This document shows positions 35,461 through 43,992 of a DNA stretch of 64,000 bases, one piece after another; positions within the stretch are counted from its first letter, which is position 1; every line of letters begins with the position of its first letter. The stretch spans positions 49,895 through 113,894 of the forward strand of contig NZ_HE978541.1 in the NCBI RefSeq assembly GCF_000311785.1. Direction: 5' to 3'. This DNA comes from Brevibacillus massiliensis (lineage in GTDB: Bacteria > Bacillota > Bacilli > Brevibacillales > Brevibacillaceae). Both the position numbers and the translations under genes were made by a program. A model generated the notes under the pieces. That model had not been told where the DNA came from. It was given only the letters and a program-made list of their open reading frames with translations, and did not search any database.

Positions 35461-36435
35461 ATGCAGTACGACCAATGCGGTTTTTTTGATCAAAGTTATC
35501 TGGTCATGAATTCGGATGCGATGAAGTCCGTTTACAAATCGATCGATAACGTGGCGAAGTACGATTCGACCGTGCTGATCCTCGGTGAATCAGGTGTGGG
35601 CAAAGAAGTGCTGGTCAAGCGGATTCACGATTCAAGCCCTCGCGCCAAAGGGCCGCTTGTCCGGATCAACTGCGGAGCGATTCCCGATAATCTGATGGAA
35701 TCGGAGATGTTCGGGTATGAAAAGGGGGCTTTTACCGGTGCGACCAATCAGGGCAAGCTGGGATTGATTTCCCTCGCCAATAAAGGGACTCTGTTCCTGG
35801 ACGAAATCGGGGAATTGTCGCCGGCGATTCAGGTCAAGCTGCTGCGGGTCATTCAGGAGAGGCATTTCTATCCGATTGGCGGAGTGAGACCGGTGATGGC
35901 AGACGTCAGGTTTATCGCTGCGACCAACAAAAACCTGCGCAGTATGGTAGACAGCGGGAAGTTCCGGGAGGATTTGTACTACCGGCTGAACGTCGTTCCC
36001 ATCATCGTGCCCAGCTTGCGGGACAGAAAAGAGGATATTCCCCAGCTGATTCAGTTCTTTTTGCAGAAGTTCCAAAAAAAGTACAAGAAGTGCATGACAA
36101 TCACCGAATCGGCCTGCCGTTTGCTGTGCGAGTATGATTGGCCGGGGAACATTCGGGAATTGGAGAACATGATTGAGCGTTTGATCGTCACTGCTACTTC
36201 CGATGTCATCGTCTACGACGACATTCCCGAGGAGATACTGGTCAAGGGGGAGCAGAAGCCCCGTTTTACCGGAAAGACCCTGAAGGAATTGATGAGTGAG
36301 TACGAGTGCCAGATCATCAAAACGGCCTTGCAAAATCAAGAGTCGTTGAACAAGGCAAGCAAGCAGTTGGGGATTGACGTCTCGACCCTCTCGCGCAAAT
36401 GCAAAAAATATCAGATAGCGATTCCATCCCGATAG
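35461..36435 (+). CDS. Sigma-54-dependent activator without a sensor domain (regulator 2)
   Basis: A 324-residue enhancer-binding protein that starts almost directly with the AAA+ domain: Walker A GESGVGKE at 42-49, GAFTGA at 89-94, Walker B TLFLDE, and the arginine-finger region. It ends in a Fis-type helix-turn-helix (NKASKQLGIDVSTLSRKCKK). The PAS or other sensor part seen in regulator 1 is missing. The frame is closed by a stop at 35413-35415, and an IS3 relic ends 190 bp upstream. The start is uncertain; GGAGG at 35439-35443 is far from ATG 35461. It probably drives the -24/-12 promoter at 36582. Confidence 0.85.
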   Translation: MQYDQCGFFDQSYLVMNSDAMKSVYKSIDNVAKYDSTVLILGESGVGKEVLVKRIHDSSPRAKGPLVRINCGAIPDNLMESEMFGYEKGAFTGATNQGKLGLISLANKGTLFLDEIGELSPAIQVKLLRVIQERHFYPIGGVRPVMADVRFIAATNKNLRSMVDSGKFREDLYYRLNVVPIIVPSLRDRKEDIPQLIQFFLQKFQKKYKKCMTITESACRLLCEYDWPGNIRELENMIERLIVTATSDVIVYDDIPEEILVKGEQKPRFTGKTLKELMSEYECQIIKTALQNQESLNKASKQLGIDVSTLSRKCKKYQIAIPSR

Positions 36436-36450
36436 GCAAATATCGACAGT

Positions 36451-36532
36451 TTTTTGCGATTTCGCAAAAACATTTGTTATTTTGCAATATGCAAGATGGA
36501 GACAATTTTGAGTTTGTTGCGTTTTTGCAAAA
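36451..36532 (+). promoter_or_regulatory. Three TTGC/GCAA palindromes, likely enhancer sites for regulator 2
   Basis: Site 1 is a perfect 9-bp dyad with a 2-bp spacer, TTTTTGCGA and TCGCAAAAA (36451-36470). Site 2 is TTGCA-ATA-TGCAA (36482-36494). Site 3 is TTTTGCAAAA (36523-36532). All share a TTGC...GCAA core and lie 50-130 bp upstream of the -24 box, the usual range for a sigma-54 activator. No gene occupies 36436-36747. Confidence 0.6.
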
Positions 36533-36581
36533 TATACTCGGTTGAACCTGCAAAATTCGACAACTTTCCGCTTTCTTTTGT

Positions 36582-36597
36582 TGGCATGAAACTTGCT
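36582..36597 (+). promoter_or_regulatory. Sigma-54 (-24/-12) promoter of the ureohydrolase/ATC-hydrolase operon
   Basis: TGGCAT (36582-36587), five bases, TTGCT (36593-36597). It matches the consensus TGGCAC-N5-TTGCW at 10 of 11 positions, with GG and GC exactly 10 bp apart. It lies between a sigma-54 activator gene and the operon it should serve. Confidence 0.85.
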
Positions 36598-36747
36598 ATT
36601 TTTGCTATTATAGTGGTACAGGATTATTCGAAGGGGGAATTTGCCGATATTTGTGACCGGTGTTCTGCCGCTTGAAAGAGAAATGTTTCGATGCGGTAAA
36701 AGTGATTTGCAAAGAGTTTTAAAAGTCGAAAAAGGGGGATTTTTATC

Positions 36748-37878
36748 GTGAAAAAAATGATGACTTTATTAGCAGCTTTTTCACTTATCGCGGGAGTCCT
36801 TACCGGTTGCGGCAACAGTTCGGGCGGCTCTGGCGGAGACACGCTGAAAATCGGTCTGGCAGCACCGCTTTCCGGGGCTTCCGCACAGGACGGACAAGCC
36901 ATTAAAAAGGGTGCCGAGCTGGCTGTAAAACTGGCGAATGACGCCGGTGGGGTAAACGGGAAAAAGATTGAGCTGGTCGCAGAGGACGACAAGACCGATC
37001 CGAAAGAAGCGGCGATTGTCGCCAACAAGCTGGCGACTGACTCTTCCATACTAGCGGTAGTCGGACACTTTAACAGTTCCGCTACGCTGGCCGGAGCGCC
37101 GATTTACAACAAAAACAAAGTTGTGGAGATTTCTCCGGGATCCAGCTCTCCTGCTGTTACCGATGCGGGCCCTTACACGTTCCGCGTCATCACGACGGAT
37201 GCCTATCAAGGTGAATACGTGGCGAAATGGACTGCCGAAGAAGGCTTTAAAAAAGTTGCGGTGATCTACGAGAACACGGATTACGGTTTGGGCTTGGCAG
37301 ATGTGTACAAGAAGGCAGTAGAAGCAAACGGCGGACAAGTAGTTGCCATGGAATCCTACATTCTGGGCCAAACCAAGGACTTCTCGCCAATCTTGACCAA
37401 GATCAAGCAGCAGAATCCGGATCTTCTGTTTGTCGGCGGTCTGTACAATGAGGCAGCTCTGATCGCCAAGCAATCCAAGACACTCGGGCTAAACGTTCCG
37501 TTTATGGGAGTGGACGCGCTCTATTCCAATGCCTTGATCGATCTGGGCGGAGACGCCGTAGAAGGATTCATGCTGCCCGGCTTCTTCAATTCTTCCAGCG
37601 AGAAAGAAAACGTCAAGGCTTTCGTGAAGAGTTATGAAGAGGCGTACAAAGAATCTCCGAGCACCTATGCTGCTTACGCGTTTGATGCAACGCAAATCCT
37701 CATAAAGGCGATGAAGGAAAAAGGAGCAGACCGCCAGTCGATTGCCGATTATCTCACGACGCTGAAAGGCTATGAAGGCGTAACCGGCGTACATGACTTT
37801 GACGAAAACGGCGATGTCATGAAAGAACCTGAGAAGCTGATTGTGAAGGACGGTAAATTCCAATCATACACGAAATGA
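36748..37878 (+). CDS. LIV-type ABC transporter substrate-binding lipoprotein
   Basis: A 376-residue binding protein of the LIV family. The signal peptide ends in lipobox LTGC, then a Gly/Ser linker, then LKIGLAAPLSGASAQDGQAIKKGAELAV and VAEDDKTDPKEAAIVANKL, both classic for amino-acid binders (LivJ/LivK type). GTG 36748 has AAAGGGGGA upstream. It is the first gene of the sigma-54 operon and should set the substrate range. Branched-chain amino acids are possible, but the downstream enzymes suggest another amino-acid-like ligand. Confidence 0.92.
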   Translation: MKKMMTLLAAFSLIAGVLTGCGNSSGGSGGDTLKIGLAAPLSGASAQDGQAIKKGAELAVKLANDAGGVNGKKIELVAEDDKTDPKEAAIVANKLATDSSILAVVGHFNSSATLAGAPIYNKNKVVEISPGSSSPAVTDAGPYTFRVITTDAYQGEYVAKWTAEEGFKKVAVIYENTDYGLGLADVYKKAVEANGGQVVAMESYILGQTKDFSPILTKIKQQNPDLLFVGGLYNEAALIAKQSKTLGLNVPFMGVDALYSNALIDLGGDAVEGFMLPGFFNSSSEKENVKAFVKSYEEAYKESPSTYAAYAFDATQILIKAMKEKGADRQSIADYLTTLKGYEGVTGVHDFDENGDVMKEPEKLIVKDGKFQSYTK

Positions 37879-37886
37879 CATGTTCC

Positions 37887-37914
37887 CGGGTGAAAGGATC
37901 GATCCTTTCACCCG
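37887..37914 (+). repeat. Perfect 28-bp palindrome between binding-protein and permease genes
   Basis: CGGGTGAAAGGATC (37887-37900) is followed at once by its exact complement GATCCTTTCACCCG (37901-37914). It starts 9 bp after the binding-protein stop and has no T run. It probably folds at the 3' end of the binding-protein message and protects it from decay, giving more binding protein than permease. Confidence 0.75.
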
Positions 37915-37939
37915 AGATTCCCTCAAAGGAGCGATCGAA

Positions 37940-38812
37940 TTGCTGTCTCAACAAATAATTAACGGGATCACGATCGGAGCGATATACGCGCTAATTGCCC
38001 TCGGGTATACGATGGTCTATGGAATCTTGAAAATTGTCAACTTTGCTCATGGCGATATCTTCATGATGGGTACATTCTTCGGTCTGTTCATTCTCAAGTA
38101 TTTTAACGCCCCGTTTTTTCTCGCATTTATTCTGTCCGCGTTGTTTACCGCTTTGCTCGGCATGGTAGTGGAGAGGTTGGCCTATCGCCCGTTGAGATTT
38201 ACCGACAGGATTGTTCCTTTGATCAGCGCTATGGGTGTCTCCATCTTCCTCGTGAATCTGGCCCAGTTGGTCTGGGGAACGGAAACACACCCATTTCCCA
38301 AAGTGTTTCCTATCAAGACGTATACGTTTAACGGTATGACAATCTCCAGCATTCAGATTTTAATCCTGGTCTTGTCGGTCATCCTGATGATCGGACTTCA
38401 TCTGTTCGTGACGAAGACACGCATCGGAACAGCGATGCGGGCGACCTCGATGAGCATCACGAACGCCAAATTGATGGGAATCAACACCAATTTCATCATT
38501 GCGATTACGTTTGCCGTCGGTTCGGCTTTGGCTGCCGCTGCGGGAATCCTGGTGGGAATCTACTATGACGCCGTTTACCCGACGATGGGATACACCGCAG
38601 GCTTGAAAGCATTTACTGCGGCCGTATTGGGCGGAATCGGCAATATTCCGGGAGCCATGGCAGGCGGCCTGCTCCTGGGGATCACCGAGAACCTGGGTGC
38701 TGCTTACATCTCGTCGCAGTATCGGGACGCCATTGCTTTCATCATCCTGATCGTGGTCCTGATGGTAAAGCCGACAGGTATCTTTGGCAAAAAAGAAATA
38801 AACAAAGTGTAG
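37940..38812 (+). CDS. LIV-type ABC transporter permease (LivH family)
   Basis: A 290-residue permease with SQQIINGITIGAIYALIALGYTMVYGILKIVNFAHGD at the N terminus and LGGIGNIPGAMAGGLLLG near the C terminus. TTG 37940 is chosen because AAAGGAGCG lies upstream. The longer frame from ATG 37880 would read through the 28-bp palindrome and is unlikely. Confidence 0.92.
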   Translation: MLSQQIINGITIGAIYALIALGYTMVYGILKIVNFAHGDIFMMGTFFGLFILKYFNAPFFLAFILSALFTALLGMVVERLAYRPLRFTDRIVPLISAMGVSIFLVNLAQLVWGTETHPFPKVFPIKTYTFNGMTISSIQILILVLSVILMIGLHLFVTKTRIGTAMRATSMSITNAKLMGINTNFIIAITFAVGSALAAAAGILVGIYYDAVYPTMGYTAGLKAFTAAVLGGIGNIPGAMAGGLLLGITENLGAAYISSQYRDAIAFIILIVVLMVKPTGIFGKKEINKV

Positions 38813-38822
38813 GTGGGACCAT

Positions 38823-39818
38823 TTGAAATCAACGAGGTTGCTCAAGATTGTCGCTGCGCTGCTCATTTTGGCCTTGCCGCTCTGGTTGAGAAATGAGTAC
38901 ATGCTGCACATTGCCATTTCCATCGGCATTTACATCATGCTCGCACTCAGCCTGAATACGATTGTCGGGTATGCCGGCCAGTTTGCGCTGGGACACGCCG
39001 CGTTTTACGGAATCGGCTCTTATGTAACGGCCTTGCTTTTGCTCAATACCGACCTCTCGTTCTGGCTGGTGCTGCCGATTGCCGGACTGGTGACAGGCTT
39101 GTTCGGGTTCATCCTGGGAAGTCCCGTCATCAGGCTGCGGGGGGATTACCTCGGGATTGTTACATTGGGCTTCGGGGAAATCATCCGCCTGATTTTTGTC
39201 AACTGGGTGGATGTGACTCGCGGTCCGATGGGGCTGCCCGGCATTCGCTCTCCAGAGCTGTTCGGATACACCTTTACCAGTTCAGCCGACTTCTATTACC
39301 TGGTGCTGGTCTTGGTGGCGATAACGGTATTGGTCATCTACCGGGTTGTTCACTCCGGAATGGGGCTCAGCCTGCTGACCGTGAGGGAAGACGAGGTTGT
39401 CGCCGAATCGATCGGAATTCGCCCGACCAAATACAAGCTGATCGCCTTTACGATGGGCGCGCTGTTTGCAGGTGTCGCCGGCGCTTTTTACGCTACCTAC
39501 ATCTCCTTCATCAGCCCGGACTCCTTCCTGTACACAGACTCCGTGATGATCCTCGCCATGGTGGTGCTCGGCGGGATGGCAAGCGTCACGGGATCGATCC
39601 TGGGTGCGATCGTCCTGGTCGTCACGCCGGAGCTGCTTCGCTTTGCCAGCGACTACAGAATGATGCTGGTCGGCTTGGCGATTGTGTTGATGATGGTCTT
39701 CAAGCCGCAGGGCTTCTGGGGTGAATCGCGGCGAAAGCGCAATTTCTACGGCAAAGAGTTGGCTGACAAACCGCAAAAAAGCGCGGCTGCCGTATCTGAT
39801 TCCAACAGCGCAACCTAG
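38823..39818 (+). CDS. LIV-type ABC transporter permease (LivM family)
   Basis: A 331-residue permease with [24 protein letters not shown] and [20 protein letters not shown] 38823 follows AGGTGGGA. The C-terminal 30 residues are a polar cytosolic tail. It pairs with the LivH-type subunit 10 bp upstream. Confidence 0.92.
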   Translation: MKSTRLLKIVAALLILALPLWLRNEYMLHIAISIGIYIMLALSLNTIVGYAGQFALGHAAFYGIGSYVTALLLLNTDLSFWLVLPIAGLVTGLFGFILGSPVIRLRGDYLGIVTLGFGEIIRLIFVNWVDVTRGPMGLPGIRSPELFGYTFTSSADFYYLVLVLVAITVLVIYRVVHSGMGLSLLTVREDEVVAESIGIRPTKYKLIAFTMGALFAGVAGAFYATYISFISPDSFLYTDSVMILAMVVLGGMASVTGSILGAIVLVVTPELLRFASDYRMMLVGLAIVLMMVFKPQGFWGESRRKRNFYGKELADKPQKSAAAVSDSNSAT

Positions 39819-39849
39819 ATTGCGGCAAGCCAGGAGGTGAGACAACGAG

Positions 39850-40626
39850 ATGGAAGTATTGAAGCTGGAAGGCGTTACCGTGAAATTCGGCGGTCTGGTC
39901 GCCGTCAACAATGTGGATCTGACGATGAACAAGGGAGAAATCCTCGCCTTGATCGGTCCGAACGGGGCGGGGAAAACAACCCTGTTCAACCTGTTGACCG
40001 GCATTTACACCCCTACGTCGGGCAGGATCACGTTCAAGCAGAAGGAGATCAATGCCTTCAAACCCTATAAACGGGTGGAGATGGGGATTGCCCGTACCTT
40101 TCAAAACATCCGGTTGATCAAAAGCTTGACCGTGCTGGAAAACGTCCTGGTCGCTCACCCGGAGTGTCATTCGGAGGGGCTGTTCCAGTCGATTTTCCTG
40201 ACGCGGGCTGTGAAGGAAAAACGAAAGAGGATTGTCGAGGAATGCATGGATGTCCTGCGCACAGTGGGGCTCCACGCAAAGGTGAATGAACTGGCCAACA
40301 ACCTGCCGTACGGCGAGCAGCGGCTGCTGGAAATCGCCCGGGCGATGGTCACCAAGTGCCAACTGCTTTTGCTCGACGAACCGGCGGCCGGGATGAACTC
40401 GCAAGAGAAGCAGTCCCTGGTCGATTTGATTCGCTTGCTGTCGAAGAAGTACGAGATGGAAATCTTGCTGATTGAACACGATATCCGCATGGTAATGAGC
40501 ATTGCAGATCGTGTCGTCGTTCTCGACCACGGAGAGAAAATTGCCGAAGGCGTCGGAGCAGAAGTTCAAAATAACCCGAAAGTCATTAAGGCCTATTTGG
40601 GAGAGGAGATCGATGAAAATGAGTGA
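39850..40626 (+). CDS. LIV-type ABC transporter ATPase (LivG family)
   Basis: A 258-residue ABC ATPase with Walker [13 protein letters not shown], the LivG-type signature [15 protein letters not shown], Walker [16 protein letters not shown] and H-loop [17 protein letters not shown] precedes the ATG. Its last bases overlap the ureohydrolase start, so the enzyme is translated together with the transporter. Confidence 0.93.
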   Translation: MEVLKLEGVTVKFGGLVAVNNVDLTMNKGEILALIGPNGAGKTTLFNLLTGIYTPTSGRITFKQKEINAFKPYKRVEMGIARTFQNIRLIKSLTVLENVLVAHPECHSEGLFQSIFLTRAVKEKRKRIVEECMDVLRTVGLHAKVNELANNLPYGEQRLLEIARAMVTKCQLLLLDEPAAGMNSQEKQSLVDLIRLLSKKYEMEILLIEHDIRMVMSIADRVVVLDHGEKIAEGVGAEVQNNPKVIKAYLGEEIDENE

Positions 40627-41599
40627 ACAAAACATCTACGGCAACACACCATGCTTCCTGGGAGGAAAAAACATCTCGGCGGACGGCAATACAGATGACG
40701 TCGATGTCGTGGTTTACGGCGTTCCGTGGGAAGGAGCAGTCACTTGGGGCGACTACACAGGCTGCGAATTGGGACCAAAGGTAATGCGCTTGTGCTCGGC
40801 CCGCTACACCGGTTATCTGCCGGAATTGGACCACATTGACGTATTTGAGCACGTGAAAATTGGCGATTTGGGCGATGTCGATGTCGTTCCTGCCGACGTA
40901 GCGGAAAGCGTCAGCCGGATTGAGAACTTTGCGGATAAAGTATGGGCCACCGGCAAGTTTCCGATCGCGCTTGGCGGCGACCACGGCATTACGTACCCGA
41001 TCGTCAAAGCCCTGAGCCAACGAGTGAAAGGCAAGGTCGGCATTATCCACCTGGATACGCACTACGACAATAAGCCGCACTATGCCGGCGATCCGTTTGC
41101 CCGCTGCTCGCCGTTTGCCCGCCTGTATGAAACCGAGGGCGTGCGCAACGAAAGCATCGTTCACATGGGGATTCACGGTCCGAGAAACGCCGCCGACAAC
41201 GGCAGACTGGCCAAGCAGGTAGGAGCGACGACGATTACGCTGATGGATATTCGCGCCAGCCGCGATCTGAAGGAATTGGCGAGAAAAGCGTACGAGATCG
41301 CCAGCAAGGATACGGAAGTGGTCTATCTGAGCATCTGCAGTGACGTCATGGACTATGCGTTTAATCCCGGCGGTCCGGCTGACGGCAACGGTTTGACTTC
41401 TTTTGAGCTGCTGACGCTCGTCTATGAATTCTGCAAGATGGGCATCCGCGGCATGGACTTCGTAGAGGTGTATCCGCAGCAGGATCCCAACAAGTTTTCG
41501 GCGCATTTTGCCTCCACTCTCGTTCTGTACGCGCTGGCGGGCAATATCCACAAGAACTCCAAATCCGACAGAGGAGTAAAGGAACATGTTGCAAATTGA
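40613..41599 (+). CDS. Ureohydrolase (arginase/agmatinase family) with an altered metal site
   Basis: A 328-residue protein of the arginase/agmatinase fold. The first metal motif is GGDHG (121-125, His124), and the second is DTHYD (Asp148, His150, Asp152). The third motif, normally SxDxDxxDP, reads SICSDVMDYAFNP at 240-252. Cys242 therefore sits where the first of the two Asp ligands is expected, while Asp244 is kept. The late Glu in DFVEV (Glu285) is also kept. Family enzymes hydrolyse guanidino groups to urea using two Mn2+ (or Ni2+ in guanidine hydrolase). The gene lies between the two transporter ATPase genes, overlapping both, which ties it to the imported compound. ATG 40613 or 40619. 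Confidence 0.88.
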   Translation: MKMSEQNIYGNTPCFLGGKNISADGNTDDVDVVVYGVPWEGAVTWGDYTGCELGPKVMRLCSARYTGYLPELDHIDVFEHVKIGDLGDVDVVPADVAESVSRIENFADKVWATGKFPIALGGDHGITYPIVKALSQRVKGKVGIIHLDTHYDNKPHYAGDPFARCSPFARLYETEGVRNESIVHMGIHGPRNAADNGRLAKQVGATTITLMDIRASRDLKELARKAYEIASKDTEVVYLSICSDVMDYAFNPGGPADGNGLTSFELLTLVYEFCKMGIRGMDFVEVYPQQDPNKFSAHFASTLVLYALAGNIHKNSKSDRGVKEHVAN

Positions 41600-42293
41600 G
41601 GGGCTCTCTATCCACTATGGCGTCATACCGGCGGTGAAGAAACTGAATATCGAAGTAAAGCAAGGAGAAGTGGTCACCTTGATCGGGGCCAATGGTTCCG
41701 GCAAAACGACGACTCTGCGCGGCATTTCCGGTATTACGAGAGCCAAGGAAGGCAAAATCCTCTTTCAGGGAAAGGACATTACCAAAATGGAGGCCCACCA
41801 AATCGTCGCGATGGGCATCTCCCAGGTGCCGGAAGGACGCGGTGTCTTCCCGGATTTGAAGGTGATTGAAAACCTGTACATGGGCGCTTACCTGCGCCGG
41901 GACAAAAAGCAAATCCAACGGGATGTGGAGGAGGTATTTCACCTCTTCCCCCGCCTGGAGGAAAGAAAGGAACAGGTAGCCGGAACGCTCAGCGGCGGAG
42001 AGCAGCAGATGCTGGCCATGGGCAGGGCGCTTATGTCCAAGCCCAAACTGCTGCTGCTCGATGAACCGTCCATGGGACTGGCGCCGATCATCGTGAAAGA
42101 GATCTTCAAGATCGTCAAGCGGATCAACGAAGAGGGGACGACAGTGCTGCTGGTCGAACAAAACGCCAACATGGCGCTTTCGGTCGCCCATCGCGGATAC
42201 GTCCTGGAAACAGGGGAAATCGTGGAGCAAGGCACGGTAACAGAGCTGCAAAACAACGACAAAATCCGCAAAATTTATCTGGGCATACATTAA
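41586..42293 (+). CDS. LIV-type ABC transporter ATPase (LivF family)
   Basis: A 235-residue ABC ATPase with Walker A GANGSGKTTT, signature LSGGEQQM, Walker [14 protein letters not shown] and a LivF-type C terminus (TVTELQNNDKIRKIYLG). It overlaps the ureohydrolase by 14 bp and completes the transporter. Confidence 0.94.
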   Translation: MLQIEGLSIHYGVIPAVKKLNIEVKQGEVVTLIGANGSGKTTTLRGISGITRAKEGKILFQGKDITKMEAHQIVAMGISQVPEGRGVFPDLKVIENLYMGAYLRRDKKQIQRDVEEVFHLFPRLEERKEQVAGTLSGGEQQMLAMGRALMSKPKLLLLDEPSMGLAPIIVKEIFKIVKRINEEGTTVLLVEQNANMALSVAHRGYVLETGEIVEQGTVTELQNNDKIRKIYLGIH

Positions 42294-42325
42294 TTGAGAT
42301 AAAATAAGAGTGGAAGGTGAAACCT

Positions 42326-42847
42326 ATGACGGAGGAAAAAGACACCAAACAACAAGAGGAAAAAGAGCGCTTGGAACCCGTCTCGATGTATTCGATCATG
42401 GCGAAGCTGTTTGCCTGTGTAGCCAAAGAGGTAGTCGACCGTTTCGGCGAAGCGGGCAAGGAAGCGGTTATGGAAGGCGTCAGGGTGTTTGGAGAAGAGC
42501 GCGGCCGGGAGATTGCCAAAAGAGCGGCGATGGTTGGCGAGCCCAACGGGATTGAAAATTACCTGCCCAATTACGACATGGGCCGCTCCACTCTCTTTGA
42601 GTATACGACTGAGATGCATCCGAACGTCATTGAGCAGAATTTCACCAAATGCGCGTTCGCGGATCAGTGGAGGAAGGATGGAATGGAAGAATATGGAATC
42701 CTCTACTGCAAAATGATCGATCCTGCGATCGCCCGCGGCTTTAATCCGAACTTCGAGGTCGTTCACGACAAGTACCTGTTGAAAAATGACGGCGCGTGCC
42801 ACTTTCTGTTTCAAATGAAGGACGACAAGGAAAAAGAGACCAACTAA
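42326..42847 (+). CDS. L-2-amino-thiazoline-4-carboxylic acid hydrolase family protein
   Basis: A 173-residue soluble protein that I recognise as the ATC hydrolase family. Landmarks are GKEAVMEGVRVFGEERGREIA, NYDMGRSTLFEY, CAFADQW and YCKMIDPAIARGFNPNF. The studied Pseudomonas enzyme opens the ring of L-2-amino-thiazoline-4-carboxylate, a cyclic isothiourea, to S-carbamoyl-cysteine. GGAAGGTGA precedes ATG 42326. It follows the transporter and precedes a glutaminase in the same operon. A role in opening a cyclic amidine-type ring is inferred; the actual substrate may differ. Confidence 0.78.
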   Translation: MTEEKDTKQQEEKERLEPVSMYSIMAKLFACVAKEVVDRFGEAGKEAVMEGVRVFGEERGREIAKRAAMVGEPNGIENYLPNYDMGRSTLFEYTTEMHPNVIEQNFTKCAFADQWRKDGMEEYGILYCKMIDPAIARGFNPNFEVVHDKYLLKNDGACHFLFQMKDDKEKETN

Positions 42848-42870
42848 GCATCCAAAGGAAATGATCCTAC

Positions 42871-43839
42871 GTGAAACAGGCACATACAGAGCAATGGTCA
42901 GCACTTCTGCATGAATGGGTCGAATCCGCCCGTTCGCACCACGTCGAAGGGCGGTGTGCGGATTATATCCCCGCTTTGGCGAAGGCAAATCCAGCAGATC
43001 TGGGAATTTGCCTCTGCGCTGCTGACGGCACTACCCTTCAAGCAGGGCAGTGGGACGTGCCTTTTACCATGCAGAGCATTTCAAAAGTGATCAGCTTTAT
43101 CGCCGCTTGCATGGACCGCGGTATTTCCCGGGTAACCGAATCGGTAGATGTCGAACCTACGGGGGACCCCTTCAATTCGATCGTTCGCCTGGAAAATCGC
43201 CCTGGCAAACCGTTTAACCCGCTGATCAATGCCGGGGCGATTACGGTGGCCTCGCTGCTTCCCGGTGCCACGCCGGCAGAAAAGCTGGAGTGCGTGCTGC
43301 ATCTGCTGGAGAGAATCGTCGGGAAGCGGCCAGCGATCAATGAACAAGTGTACCGCTCGGAATGGGAATCGGCGCACCGCAACCGCGCTCTGGCCCACTA
43401 CCTCAAAGAGCTGGGATATCTGGAGTCGACAGTAGATGAGGCGCTGGAGGTGTACTTTAAGCTCTGCTCGATAGAGGTGAACACGTCCCATCTGGCAGAG
43501 ATCGGGCTGACGATCGCCTGCGACGGAATGCATCCGCTTCGTGAGGAAGCGATCATTCCGAAAGAGGTGGCAAGGGTCAGCAAAGCGCTGATGCTTACCT
43601 GCGGCATGTACAACGCTTCAGGCAAGTATGCCGCCTATGTCGGTGTCCCGGCCAAAAGCGGGGTATCAGGCGGGATCATGGCAGCTGTTCCTCCCCGGGT
43701 AAGAGACGAACGGCTTCCTTTTCTCGGCGGCTGCGGCATCGGCATCTTCGGTCCCGCTGTAGACGACAGCGGGAACAGCGCGGCAGGAGGCGTCCTGCTC
43801 AGGCAAGTTGCGGCTCAGTGGGATTTGAGTATATTTTAG
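42871..43839 (+). CDS. glsA: Glutaminase A
   Basis: A 322-residue glutaminase of the serine-dependent beta-lactamase-like fold. The catalytic SxxK pair is Ser69 and Lys72 in MQSISK. NPLINAGAI, the ICSIEVNT-like region and AKSGVSGGI are all present. It converts glutamine to glutamate and ammonia in the cytosol. GTG 42871 follows AAAGGAA, 23 bp after the ATC-hydrolase-like gene. Its place at the end of a sigma-54 operon with two nitrogen-releasing hydrolases suggests a nitrogen-scavenging route. Confidence 0.94.
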   Translation: MKQAHTEQWSALLHEWVESARSHHVEGRCADYIPALAKANPADLGICLCAADGTTLQAGQWDVPFTMQSISKVISFIAACMDRGISRVTESVDVEPTGDPFNSIVRLENRPGKPFNPLINAGAITVASLLPGATPAEKLECVLHLLERIVGKRPAINEQVYRSEWESAHRNRALAHYLKELGYLESTVDEALEVYFKLCSIEVNTSHLAEIGLTIACDGMHPLREEAIIPKEVARVSKALMLTCGMYNASGKYAAYVGVPAKSGVSGGIMAAVPPRVRDERLPFLGGCGIGIFGPAVDDSGNSAAGGVLLRQVAAQWDLSIF

Positions 43840-43861
43840 GCGGCAGCGTGTACCGCTTAAC

Positions 43862-43900
43862 AATCCTCGCATGTTTGGCGAGGATTTGATTTTGTTTTTT
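43862..43900 (+). terminator. Rho-independent terminator of the sigma-54 operon
   Basis: AATCCTCGC (43862-43870) pairs with GCGAGGATT (43878-43886), then TGATTTTGTTTTTT. Confidence 0.9.
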
Positions 43901-43992
43901 AAAGTTTTAATATTTCTTCAATTTCTATTATGTTTAAGTATAGAATTTAGCGGGAATTGAACATTAGTTGTACTTGTTAGGAGGGGAGAACC

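Noticed and set aside
36451-36470. The perfect dyad after regulator 2 read as a transcription terminator
   Set aside because: The stem is AT-rich with a 2-base loop and no following T run; it fits better as the first of three related protein-binding sites.
40586-41587. 333-codon minus-strand frame under the ureohydrolase
   Set aside because: The plus strand carries the conserved metal motifs; the minus frame shows no domain.
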